This document shows, in pieces, positions 8,156-15,066 of a stretch of 64,000 bases of DNA (positions are counted from its first letter, which is position 1; each line of letters starts with the position of its first letter). The position numbers were made by a program, and so were the translations under genes. The stretch lies in contig NZ_JANHMQ010000002.1 in assembly GCF_024609325.1 (NCBI RefSeq), positions 372,001-436,000 on the forward strand, given 5' to 3'. The notes below the pieces were generated by a model, which did no database searches, was not told where the DNA came from, and saw only the letters and a list, made by a program, of their open reading frames with translations. This DNA comes from Geothrix fuzhouensis (GTDB taxonomy: Bacteria > Acidobacteriota > Holophagae > Holophagales > Holophagaceae).

Positions 8156-8279
8156 GCCTAACGAATGAAGCTAACCGGCCCCGCCTGCACCGAGGTGCTG
8201 AGCGGAGCCGAGGAAGCGAGAAGCTGAGAGAGAACGGAAGGCAATGCAGGCGGGGTCCGAGTTGAGCTAGGGGTTAGGC
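8156..8279 (-). repeat. attC of cassette 12
   Basis: Full 124-bp site from GCCTAAC to GTTAGGC with consensus arms. Confidence 0.95.
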
Positions 8280-8299
8280 CGAAAGTAGAATTGCCCCGA

Positions 8300-8533
8300 T
8301 TATTCGTTGATGCAACGAGTCGCCCAGGTCGCGAACTGGCGCAGGGGAATGCTTTCTATTGCTGGGATTTGGATATCATTCAATGATTGCCACTTGATAA
8401 CGAACGGGGCTTCGCCGATGCCCCCAGGGCGGCTTGGAAGACAGATTGCTTCTTCATTGTCGATTAATAGAACGGTCATATTCCATTCAGAATCAGTTGG
8501 GCCTTCATAGGTTTTCCCACGTGCGATTTTCAT
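8300..8533 (-). CDS. cassette 12, second gene: small soluble protein, unknown
   Basis: The 77-residue protein (ATG at 8533) overlaps the end of the upstream gene by four bases, so translation is probably coupled. No signal or membrane segment. The content (MKIARGKTYEG...VLLIDNEEAICLP) suggests a compact beta-rich fold. With the neighbouring exported protein it forms a two-gene cassette. I see no toxin or antitoxin hallmark that would settle its role. Confidence 0.6.
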   Translation of the reverse strand: MKIARGKTYEGPTDSEWNMTVLLIDNEEAICLPSRPGGIGEAPFVIKWQSLNDIQIPAIESIPLRQFATWATRCINE

Positions 8534-9066
8534 TTATTGACCCCCTTATCGCTACGAGGATATTTGTAAGGTTTGATCATTCCACGTGATTTCATTATTT
8601 CAAATAATGATGTGGCTTCTTTGATGTAGTCTGAAACCAAACGTTTTCTTCCCCAGTCCCTAGAATTTCGTAATGATTGATTGGCAAGGAAGATGGTCAT
8701 TTCTTCTACTGAAACATTTTCCTTGTCTGCCATTGCTTGGGCACATCCAAGGTCGACACAGATTGATGATTCTGGGAATCCTAATTCGAGGCGATTTAGA
8801 ATGTACCTACCGATAATCGGATTCGGCTTATAGGCGCTCCAGCCTTGGGCATCCAGAAGTGGTGTTGGTGGAAGCCCATCCCATGACGTCAGTAGGTTTT
8901 TCGTTGAGGGTTCAGGAGATGGTGAGGGAGCAACAAATGGTTGGGCCAAAGGTTTGTCAGCCACTCCCCTCGCCCGCCCAGGCCCGTCACTTAACCTTGG
9001 GAGAGAGGCGATCGCACCAAGGAGAGCGACGGTGCCGATGCCGATATAGAGCGCTTTCCTATTCAA
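8530..9066 (-). CDS. cassette 12, first gene: membrane-anchored protein, unknown
   Basis: The 178-residue product begins at a TTG at 9066; AGGAGG five bases upstream supports this start. One N-terminal membrane helix (LYIGIGTVALLGAIASL) is followed by a Pro/Ser-rich linker and a soluble helical domain from about residue 75. Two Cys lie close together (SICVDLGCA). The TGA/ATG overlap with the next gene indicates an operon inside the cassette. Function unknown. Confidence 0.65.
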   Translation of the reverse strand: MNRKALYIGIGTVALLGAIASLPRLSDGPGRARGVADKPLAQPFVAPSPSPEPSTKNLLTSWDGLPPTPLLDAQGWSAYKPNPIIGRYILNRLELGFPESSICVDLGCAQAMADKENVSVEEMTIFLANQSLRNSRDWGRKRLVSDYIKEATSLFEIMKSRGMIKPYKYPRSDKGVNK

Positions 9067-9092
9067 CGATTCCTCCTAAATCTTCTGATGAG

Positions 9093-9216
9093 GCCTAACG
9101 AATGAAGCTAACCGGCCCTGCCTGCACCGAGGCGTTGAGCGGAGTCGAGGAAGCGGGAAGCTGAGAGAGAGCGAAAGGCAATGCAGGCGGGGTCCGAGTT
9201 GAGCGGAGGGTTAGGG
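9093..9216 (-). repeat. attC of cassette 11
   Basis: Full 124-bp site from GCCTAAC to GTTAGGG; the left arm is GGCCCTGCCTGC. The R'' core gives the TAA stop of the cassette gene. Confidence 0.95.
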
Positions 9217-9684
9217 CAGCTCGTGAAGCATGTTCGCTTGCGCATTCTGTATTTCGCGATGCACCTTGTGGACAAGGTTACTAAAATTTGTAATATCGTC
9301 AGTGCCTCGAAAGCATTTCCAGATTGAAAAAGGCATCGCTTGAATAACCAGAGTATCGGTGACACCTGTGGGATGGTATCGCCACTCAGCATGGGCAATG
9401 GCCTTATTTCTTAATGTTTTCAAATGCCTATGAAGTCGTAATTCATTTGTATCAAGACTGGCCAGCACAGTATTGGGGACTCTCGACTCGGATGGAGAAG
9501 GTGAGCCCTTCTTCTCATTCCCCGAAAAAGGGCGGATGTAAAAGATGATCGCCGAGATTAGAAGAGCCTCGTAGGCTTCACTGCTGTAGGCATGCTCACT
9601 CATGGCCTTAATGAACCGCAAGCAATTCTCTAGGTCCAGCGAGGCGCTAGTTAGCCGGTTGATCCTAGCTCGCGGACCGTTCAT
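9211..9684 (-). CDS. cassette 11: helical protein with a possible HEPN RNase motif
   Basis: The 157-residue, mostly helical protein contains RNKAIAH (residues about 92-98) at the end of a long helix, which fits the Arg-x(4-6)-His motif of HEPN RNases. These act in toxin-antitoxin, abortive-infection and CRISPR systems. The motif is short, so this is a suggestion, not an assignment. The start is the ATG at 9684, with AGGG of the 5' core six bases upstream; the stop is the TAA of the attC core. No partner antitoxin gene lies in this cassette. Confidence 0.55.
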   Translation of the reverse strand: MNGPRARINRLTSASLDLENCLRFIKAMSEHAYSSEAYEALLISAIIFYIRPFSGNEKKGSPSPSESRVPNTVLASLDTNELRLHRHLKTLRNKAIAHAEWRYHPTGVTDTLVIQAMPFSIWKCFRGTDDITNFSNLVHKVHREIQNAQANMLHELP

Positions 9685-9690
9685 TGAGTG

Positions 9691-9814
9691 CCCTAACGAA
9701 TGAAGCTAACCGGCCCCGCCTGGACCGAGGCGACGAGCGGAGCCGAGATAGCGAGAAGAAGAGAAGGAGCGGAAGGCAATGCAGGCGGGGTCCGAGTTGA
9801 GCGCGAGGTTAGGC
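9691..9814 (-). repeat. attC of cassette 10
   Basis: Full site from CCCTAAC to GTTAGGC. Unlike the site of the sister cassette 18 it has the common arms, but the R'' end (GCGCGAGGTTAGGC) is shared with it. Confidence 0.95.
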
Positions 9815-10129
9815 CGAGCCCTAGGCAGTAGCCCCCCGAGCACGCGTTGCGCTTGGATTTGAGCCTGCTTGAGCGAGAGCGAAGGTTCATGCCGACGAGC
9901 CCAAAAGGAGAACACCGGAGTTATCGCGTGAGAGTGAAGGCCGAGAAGCTGAAGTGACCTCGATGATGGCAGAAATCCATGGGCCGAAGGTTGATGAGTA
10001 AGCGATAACCCTATTCAATAGAACCAGAAAACTGAGGAACGACGCGGATCTTCCGCTGGAGCGGGCCAAGGCGACGAAGCTGGACCAGCACCCCACCACC
10101 CAGCAGACAGAAGGAGCCAGGCGAACGAG
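9815..10129 (-). other. cassette 10 body: ORF-less, copy B of a duplicated 315-bp cassette
   Basis: It is the same length as and aligns gap-free with 4095-4409. The invariant inverted repeat is GTTATCGC (about 9920) with GCGATAAC (about 10002). A minus-strand frame (9887-10099, GTG start) is open here, but copy A has a TGA four codons after the equivalent start and no replacement start, so it is probably not a gene. The divergent 80-bp block (10031-10110) contains the perfect palindrome GCTGGACCAGC, absent from copy A. Function unknown: structured RNA, promoter or DNA element. Confidence 0.7.
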
Positions 10130-10253
10130 GCCTAACGAATGAAGCTAACCGGCCCCGCCTGCACCGAGGCGACGAGCGGAGCCGAGGAAGCAGGAAGCTG
10201 AGAGAGAGCGAAAGGCAATGCAGGCGGGGTCCGAGTTGAGCGGAGGGTTAGGC
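10130..10253 (-). repeat. attC of cassette 9
   Basis: Full 124-bp site from GCCTAAC to GTTAGGC with consensus arms. Confidence 0.95.
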
Positions 10254-10280
10254 CGATCATTCGATACCTATTGAAAGAGT

Positions 10281-10520
10281 TTATGAATTTGATTTTTTCC
10301 ATTCTGCTAATCGCTGGGTATCTTCTTGGATTAGGGTTTCCAGCTGTTTTATTGCAATGTGTTGTGATTTTGATAACTCGGAAGGTTGCACGAATAAAAG
10401 CCATGGACCTTTACCCTGAGGCCACATGACGTCTGCCGTAAATGGAAGACCGGCTTCAAGCAGGGTATTTTTGGCTTTTTCGTATAGATCTGAAAATGAA
10501 AATTTATGCGAGATGTCCAA
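10281..10520 (-). CDS. cassette 9: small soluble protein, unknown
   Basis: The 79-residue protein starts at a TTG at 10520, chosen because GGAGG stands about six bases upstream and no ATG is nearby. It is soluble and mostly helical, with a short strand (PWLLFVQPS). No family recognised. Its upstream neighbour is the damaged attC at 10547, so it may now move together with the gene at 10593-11234 as one larger cassette. Confidence 0.55.
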   Translation of the reverse strand: MDISHKFSFSDLYEKAKNTLLEAGLPFTADVMWPQGKGPWLLFVQPSELSKSQHIAIKQLETLIQEDTQRLAEWKKSNS

Positions 10521-10546
10521 AGGGACCTCCAGGAATTAGGACCACG

Positions 10547-10576
10547 GCCTAACGAAAGGAATTATGCAGGCCTGGC
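10547..10576 (-). repeat. attC remnant of cassette 8 (internal deletion)
   Basis: The R' core GCCTAAC and the first bases of a normal site (GAA) are followed directly by GGAATTATGCAGGC, resembling the GGCAATGCAGGC of the right arm, and no R'' core follows. The pattern fits an internal deletion of about 90 bp that removed the left arm, spacer and R''/L'' boxes. Confidence 0.7.
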
Positions 10577-10592
10577 GCCATTGTGTTTATCC

Positions 10593-11234
10593 TCATTTAT
10601 TTAAAATAGTAAATGAGTTTAATATTAGATCGGATTCTTTTGCCTTATTTTCGTCAAAAACATTTGTTAGATACATAATTTCGTATGTCATTTTGTCTAC
10701 TATCATTGAATTACTGACCCCTTTAAATTTACCACCATTTAAGTCAAATGTTTGGTGCCTTGCATCATGCTTACCATTGAACACGAATAAATTATAAGAA
10801 ACGTTAGTAGCTTTTATTGCGCTCAATCCGCCATTAGCCATATTATGCATAACTTGTATTAACTGCTCTCTTGTTGTCCTTTTCTTGTCATAAATTATTG
10901 GGAAATATATTATTTTTACGATAGAAGCATCACGTGTAAAACTAATTTCTGTTAATAATACTTTTCCATTCGGTCCATCTAAAATAGATGATTTCCTTTC
11001 TGGGTCCGAAAATCCATATGGAATCTTGATTGTGAACAAATCGGTTTCAGTATAAACCCTGGGTTCTGAATATTTTTCTAAAATAGTATCGACTTTTTTT
11101 ATATCCTTTAGTCTTTGATTATTTTGATAGTCTAAAACCAATCCGATAATGATTTTAATAATAAAACCTACTATTAACCAGAATATAATTTTTACCAATA
11201 AAGGATACTTTCCATCAGCACCTTTTTTAAGCAT
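10593..11234 (-). CDS. cassette 8: membrane-anchored protein, unknown, AT-rich
   Basis: The 213-residue protein (ATG at 11234) has one strong N-terminal membrane helix (residues about 12-33, rich in Ile) and a soluble alpha/beta domain beyond residue 45 with FTIKIPYGF and VSYNLFVFNGKHD, so it is probably anchored in the membrane with the domain outside. Base composition is very AT-rich, the extreme of the array, suggesting recent arrival from a low-GC donor. Its own attC is reduced to a remnant, so excision as a single cassette should be impaired. No family recognised. Confidence 0.65.
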   Translation of the reverse strand: MLKKGADGKYPLLVKIIFWLIVGFIIKIIIGLVLDYQNNQRLKDIKKVDTILEKYSEPRVYTETDLFTIKIPYGFSDPERKSSILDGPNGKVLLTEISFTRDASIVKIIYFPIIYDKKRTTREQLIQVMHNMANGGLSAIKATNVSYNLFVFNGKHDARHQTFDLNGGKFKGVSNSMIVDKMTYEIMYLTNVFDENKAKESDLILNSFTILNK

Positions 11235-11270
11235 TTCTGTTTCTCCTATTCAGGACCCACTGGTGGAGCG

Positions 11271-11394
11271 GCCTAACGAATGGAGCTAACCGGCCACGCC
11301 TGCACCGAGGCGCTGAGCGAAGCCGAGGAAGCAGGAAGATGAAAGAGAGCGGAAGGCAATGCAGGCGGGGTCCGAGTTGAGCTGAGGGTTAGGC
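11271..11394 (-). repeat. attC of cassette 7
   Basis: Full 124-bp site from GCCTAAC to GTTAGGC; the left arm is GGCCACGCCTGC and GAATGGAG follows the R' core. Confidence 0.95.
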
Positions 11395-11403
11395 GCGGTT
11401 GGT

Positions 11404-11775
11404 TCATTGGGGTGTGAGGCGTTGTTGAGCCAAGGGGATGATATTTTGCCGACACTGTGGGCACCTACCAGTCCTGTTCAGATAGAAATCAGGTTTGTAA
11501 AGAGGTTTGGAGCAGAGGGGGCAGGTGAATCCGAATTTTTGGCACAACCAGTTATCCAGTTTATAGATTGCGAATATGCCAAGCCCAACGAAGATGAACA
11601 ATCCGCCAGCCAGGTAAATCAAGATTGCGTTTTTTGAGAGATTGTTGGGTATCAGAAAGGCCAAAAACCACATGAACGGATTTAGGAGGATAAGTAGAAG
11701 GATCACTGCCAGGTTGTGAAACCGGGCAATTTTCTTTCGCGTTCCAGCGAGGGGTTCTGGAAGGACCGTGTGCAT
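11404..11775 (-). CDS. cassette 7: two-helix membrane protein with zinc ribbon
   Basis: The 123-residue protein has two membrane helices (about residues 22-42 and 50-72) and a C-terminal zinc-ribbon-like knuckle pair: CPLC (near 85) and CPQC (near 104). Such ribbons on short membrane proteins are seen in many unstudied families; metal binding is likely, function unknown. The ATG at 11775 is only four bases from the cassette core (GTTAGGCGCC then ATG), so AGG of the core is the only Shine-Dalgarno candidate. Confidence 0.65.
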   Translation of the reverse strand: MHTVLPEPLAGTRKKIARFHNLAVILLLILLNPFMWFLAFLIPNNLSKNAILIYLAGGLFIFVGLGIFAIYKLDNWLCQKFGFTCPLCSKPLYKPDFYLNRTGRCPQCRQNIIPLAQQRLTPQ

Positions 11776-11778
11776 GGC

Positions 11779-11902
11779 GCCTAACGAAAGAAGCTAACCG
11801 GCCCCGCCTGCGCCGAGGCGACGAGCGGAGCCGAGGAAGCGGGAACAAGAGAAGGAGCGGAAGACAATGCAGGCGGGGTCCGAGTTGAGCGGAGGGTTAG
11901 GC
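11779..11902 (-). repeat. attC of cassette 6
   Basis: Full 124-bp site from GCCTAAC to GTTAGGC, with GAAAGAAG next to the R' core and CGCCTGCGCCG in the left arm. Confidence 0.95.
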
Positions 11903-11910
11903 GCGTGAAT

Positions 11911-12480
11911 TTACATACCTGCTAGGAATTGGCCAAAGTCATGTTCAGACCCGGCCAAATCATAAGAGGCCTGTAAGACCACGGCTGGATTTTTGAAGTC
12001 GCGGAGGCGGAGGGAGAGTTGGCCTTTGCCCTGCGAGGCGGATTTCACGAGATTCAGGAGGAGATTTGGTGAGCCTATTCTGAGGGCACTGAAATTGAAC
12101 CCGTCTTTTGGCTGACTCACATACCCACCTGCAGGACAGAACGAGAATCGGGCGGGTGTTGGCGTTCCAATGGTTTCCAGTGTTAGTAACTCGCCAGAAG
12201 CTTGGCTATCTGGACCTTCAAAATCATCGAAGGTGAACCCCTTGATTGTAGAAACTGAGTCGATGACAAGATCGAAGGACCAATAGACCTTGGGCCCGGT
12301 AGACCGCACGAATCTAATCTGAGAGTTTCTTACGCCACTTGGGGTTGAAATTGGGCCCATGAACTCAATGATCCGCGCCCCTTGTGAGTTGACGTGGTAG
12401 GACCAATGTGAAGAAGTCTGGGCGCTGGCTATCGTGGCCACTAGGGCTAGGAAGCACGATTGAAGATTTGTTGATTTCAT
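11911..12480 (-). CDS. cassette 6: secreted protein of unknown function
   Basis: The 189-residue protein starts at the ATG at 12480 with a cleavable signal peptide (processing near TIASAQ). The mature part is predicted to be mainly beta-strand (SHWSYHVNSQGARIIEF, SFDLVIDSVSTI, GQLSLRLRDF) and has a single Cys (FSFCPAGG). It looks like a periplasmic or secreted beta-sandwich. I recognise no family and see no catalytic motif. Single gene in its cassette. Confidence 0.65.
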   Translation of the reverse strand: MKSTNLQSCFLALVATIASAQTSSHWSYHVNSQGARIIEFMGPISTPSGVRNSQIRFVRSTGPKVYWSFDLVIDSVSTIKGFTFDDFEGPDSQASGELLTLETIGTPTPARFSFCPAGGYVSQPKDGFNFSALRIGSPNLLLNLVKSASQGKGQLSLRLRDFKNPAVVLQASYDLAGSEHDFGQFLAGM

Positions 12481-12507
12481 GCGGCTCTCGTATTGAGCAA
12501 TGCCAGC

Positions 12508-12633
12508 GCCTAACGAATGAAGCTAACCGGCCCCGCCGCGGCTGAATGGCTGAGTGGATCGGTTAGATGGGATTGCCAGGGAGTGAGGACCCGGCCGCTT
12601 GCGGCGGGGTCCGAGTTGAGCGAGGGGTTAGGC
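12508..12633 (-). repeat. attC of cassette 5 (divergent spacer)
   Basis: The cores GCCTAAC and GTTAGGC and the flanking boxes are kept, but the stem continues as CCCCGCCGCGG on the left and CCGCTTGCGGCGGGG on the right. The arms still pair although both differ from consensus. Length is 126 bp. Confidence 0.93.
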
Positions 12634-12676
12634 GGAGATGGCACTTTGTTGCTGGGTGCTTTGAGAAGAAAGCCCC

Positions 12677-13087
12677 TCACGATGCAGCGATGAGAAAGAA
12701 AGAGATTGCGATAACTAAGCATAGAGGAGAGAACAACCAAGTATCCCATGTGGCAAAGGTGGTACCGCGCAGACGTTTGAAGAAGCCAATGAGGCGGAAT
12801 TCTCCGATAGATCGAAGGAGAAAGACAAACCCAATCGCAATGGTTCCCCAATGAATAGGTGAAGCAAGGGAAAAGGAGAGGAGGATGGACCCATGAAGTA
12901 AGGCAACGCAAGCTGCGACAGTTAGAGCCAGAGCCACGGCAACAGTAATGAGGCGTGAGGGTTCGAAAGCAGGTTTGCCATCAACTTCGGGAATCACATT
13001 GCGCTTGCCCCAAGGGCCACCAGCAGCCCAATAGATATGTAGGCCGGCTAGGCAGAGCAGGGTGGAGGCGAGGAACACTGGGAGCAT
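12677..13087 (-). CDS. cassette 5: DUF3995-type membrane protein
   Basis: The 136-residue protein has four predicted helices and the hallmarks of DUF3995: LHIYWAAGGPWG near the N-terminus, FLLRSIGEFRLIGFFKR in the third segment and TWLFSPLCL near the end. The family is widespread and uncharacterised. I place the start at the ATG at 13087, about ten bases after GAAGG; a GTG at 13099 would add four residues. The gene is GC-balanced and is the only one of its cassette. Confidence 0.8.
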   Translation of the reverse strand: MLPVFLASTLLCLAGLHIYWAAGGPWGKRNVIPEVDGKPAFEPSRLITVAVALALTVAACVALLHGSILLSFSLASPIHWGTIAIGFVFLLRSIGEFRLIGFFKRLRGTTFATWDTWLFSPLCLVIAISFFLIAAS

Positions 13088-13109
13088 GGTTTGGCGCACC
13101 TTCGTTGAC

Positions 13110-13233
13110 GCCTAACGAATGAAGCTAACCGGACCCGCCTGCACCGAGGCGATGAGCGGAGCCGAGGAAGCAAAATAATGAGAGAGAGCGGAAGACAATG
13201 CAGGCGGGGTCCGAGTTGAGCTAAGGGTTAGAC
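13110..13233 (-). repeat. attC of cassette 4
   Basis: Full 124-bp site from GCCTAAC to GTTAGAC; the left arm is GGACCCGCCTGC. The TAG stop of the cassette gene lies in the L'' side of the site (13221-13223). Confidence 0.95.
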
Positions 13234-13709
13234 CGCGCCGGAAGGGCAATTCCTTCAGCTGCGGCGCGAATCTCGAGTAGATGACGAGGGAGTGAGTGCA
13301 AAGGTTCAAGTGCAAGGGATTGTATTCTGCGTTTGCCAAGGCGTTGATCTAGAACTGCGAGGGACATAACGAGGGGGTCTGAGTCAGATAGGGCCTGCTC
13401 GATAGATAGTTCATGAATGAACCGCCAGCAGCTTTGATAGGCGTCCTGGCGGCTCATTTCGCCGTACTCGACAAATTGCGCTTCGTGCTTCTTAGTTGAA
13501 GAGGCGGGCGTTTGCCTACCAGCCCTTTCATCAGCCAACTTCAAGTAGTGAGCGCGAGTGCAGAAGTTCGCGATGACATCGCCATCGAGAGTGATCCAGG
13601 CATGTCCACAGGAACAATTCCCGTAGGCAGTGCTATGGATGGAGACTCTCTTGCCGAGTGACTCAGCGAACCGGGATTCAATGAGGCTTCGTAATTTGGA
13701 CCATTGCAC
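13221..13709 (-). CDS. cassette 4: protein resembling the SF0329 family, unknown
   Basis: The 162-residue protein begins at a GTG at 13709 (no ATG available before the conserved N-terminus). The start (MQWSKLRSLIESRFAESL) followed by RVSIHSTAYG and HAWITLDGD recalls the uncharacterised SF0329-type family; this is from memory of the pattern and not secure. A Cys pair (NCSCGHAW) could bind metal. The C-terminal half is helical. The stop codon lies within the attC. Confidence 0.55.
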   Translation of the reverse strand: MQWSKLRSLIESRFAESLGKRVSIHSTAYGNCSCGHAWITLDGDVIANFCTRAHYLKLADERAGRQTPASSTKKHEAQFVEYGEMSRQDAYQSCWRFIHELSIEQALSDSDPLVMSLAVLDQRLGKRRIQSLALEPLHSLPRHLLEIRAAAEGIALPARSNP

Positions 13710-13730
13710 GGGTAGGAGTCCCTGGAAGCG

Positions 13731-13854
13731 GGCTAACGAATGAAGCTAACCGGCCACGCCTGCACCGAGGCGCTGAGCGAAGCCGAGGAAGCGAGAAGTT
13801 GAGAGAGAGCGGGAGGCAATGCAGGCGGGGTCCGAGTTGAGCGGAGGGTTAGGC
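13731..13854 (-). repeat. attC of cassette 3
   Basis: Full 124-bp site from GGCTAAC to GTTAGGC. The R'' core holds the TAA stop of the nuclease-like gene. Confidence 0.95.
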
Positions 13855-14325
13855 CGGAACACCGAAAAGTTCGTGAATTCTGCTGCGTAGGAGATATGGA
13901 GCAAATTCTTGGCTGAACAAAAGGCGGGTGTTTTTCTTCGGGGAGTCGGATGAATCAAGGTACATATACAGGTGATAGCGACCCGAGGGATTTTGCTGAG
14001 CGAGGTTTTTGATCTGTTCCATTGAGAAGACCCAGATCAAATCAGAAGACAGGTCAACAAGAGCAACAAGCTGAGCGGGGCAATCCTCTGGAACCCACCA
14101 ATCTAGGCCTAGTCTCCCCTTACCGCCGCTTGGTTTGGCCTGTTGGTTTGTTTTTACCTGAATGGAGATCGGGCGCTCCAGGAAGGGAGAATAGGCCACG
14201 AGATCAACCCCTGAATCGGTGGTGAGCGGGGCTGATTCCACACCGCTTCGCAGGAGCTGAAGCTGAACCAGCAACTCTCCACATTTCCCGATCTGAGCTG
14301 TTGTGAGTTTGGGTGAATGATCCAT
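13849..14325 (-). CDS. cassette 3: PD-(D/E)XK nuclease-like protein
   Basis: The 158-residue protein has the order of motifs of a PD-(D/E)XK nuclease: a helix with GKCGELLVQLQLL (Glu), then SGVDLVAYS (Asp) and ISIQVKTN, where Gln replaces the usual Glu before x-Lys, as in some Mrr/DUF4365-like families. It could be a defence or repair nuclease. A second, unrelated Mrr-type gene is in cassette 19. The ATG at 14325 is five bases after the cassette core (GTTAGGCCGTC then ATG); the TAA stop is inside the attC core. Confidence 0.65.
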   Translation of the reverse strand: MDHSPKLTTAQIGKCGELLVQLQLLRSGVESAPLTTDSGVDLVAYSPFLERPISIQVKTNQQAKPSGGKGRLGLDWWVPEDCPAQLVALVDLSSDLIWVFSMEQIKNLAQQNPSGRYHLYMYLDSSDSPKKNTRLLFSQEFAPYLLRSRIHELFGVPA

Positions 14326-14329
14326 GACG

Positions 14330-14453
14330 GCCTAACGAATGAAGCTAAGCGGCCGCGCCTGCACCGAGGCGATGAGCGGAGCCGGGATAGCGAGATGCTG
14401 AGAGAGAGCGGAAGGCAATGCAGGCGGGGTCCGACTTGAGCGAGGGGTTAGGT
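14330..14453 (-). repeat. attC of cassette 2
   Basis: Full 124-bp site from GCCTAAC to GTTAGGT. The L' box is changed (GCTAAGCGGCC for GCTAACCGGCC), as is L'' (CCGACTTGAG for CCGAGTTGAG). Both changes are G/C swaps. Confidence 0.94.
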
Positions 14454-14473
14454 GCCGAGAGCGATGCTATGAG

Positions 14474-14938
14474 TTAGCGTGCACCATATATACCGACCAC
14501 CTTAATTGTCGAGCGGCCATTATTCGTATAGACGGTCATATTACCCTTGACCCACGAAACTTCGATACTTTCTTGGTCGGGATAATTCTTCAACTCTTCC
14601 GGAACAAATGAGCGGCAATAGATTTCTACCTTTGCGCCTTCGCTGACCCATTCCAGTCGACGTTGCCCCTGAAATTCACCCGTTCTGACGCCTTTATCAG
14701 ACACCAATTTTAGTGTGAGCAATTTTCCGTTGATGCGAAGGTAGCCAATTTTAGTGTCGTAATTGTAAGAAAAAATTATCGGACTTCTGCCCTTGGGATC
14801 CTGTCGTTCAAAATCGAAGCAGGTTCCATTCGTGATTTCAGAATTATTGAGAGGCTGGACCTCAAGCTTGGTGGCTTCTACCTGCGAATGCAGTGCCGCT
14901 GCAGTTGCCATGCTCAGGATGGGAAGCTGCGGAATCAT
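14474..14938 (-). CDS. cassette 2: secreted protein of unknown function
   Basis: The 154-residue product starts at the ATG at 14938, preceded by AGGTG formed by the cassette core (GTTAGGTGCCC then ATG); a GTG two codons upstream is also in frame. The signal peptide ends near AAALHSQVEA. The mature domain is beta-rich with two Cys (GTCFDFE and EIYCRSF) that could form a disulphide. Family unknown. It is the second cassette from attI, so it should be well expressed if a cassette promoter exists. Confidence 0.6.
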   Translation of the reverse strand: MIPQLPILSMATAAALHSQVEATKLEVQPLNNSEITNGTCFDFERQDPKGRSPIIFSYNYDTKIGYLRINGKLLTLKLVSDKGVRTGEFQGQRRLEWVSEGAKVEIYCRSFVPEELKNYPDQESIEVSWVKGNMTVYTNNGRSTIKVVGIYGAR

Positions 14939-14942
14939 GGGC

Positions 14943-15066
14943 ACCTAACGGATGGAGCTAACCGGACCCGCCTGCACCGAGGCACTGAACGGAGCCGAGG
15001 AAGCGAGTAGCTGAGAGAGAGCGAAAGACAATGCAGGCGGGGTCCGAGTTGAGCTGAGGGTTAGGC
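14943..15066 (-). repeat. attC of cassette 1
   Basis: Full 124-bp site from ACCTAAC to GTTAGGC; the left arm is GGACCCGCCTGC. R'' supplies the TAA stop of the first cassette gene. Confidence 0.95.

Noticed and set aside
9889-9957. A 22-codon plus-strand frame with conserved start and stop in both ORF-less cassettes (also 4169-4237), followed by a 12-codon frame
   Set aside because: Almost all substitutions in the 22-codon frame change the amino acid, and the frames oppose the usual cassette direction; no Shine-Dalgarno is conserved.
10564-10797. Plus-strand frame opposite the AT-rich cassette gene at 10593-11234
   Set aside because: Shorter than and fully overlapped by a better minus-strand gene in the cassette direction; no family pattern.
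12510-12911. Minus-strand reading frames that end in AGPVSFIR or similar and cross attC sites (also 10132-10404, 9693-9890, 11273-11464, 3973-4170)
   Set aside because: They recur at almost every attC with the same translated tail, so they are translations of the attC sequence itself, not genes.
979-15066. Regularly spaced similar repeats considered as a CRISPR array
   Set aside because: Units are about 124 bp with internal inverted arms and recombination cores, separated by gene-sized and unequal segments; they are attC sites.
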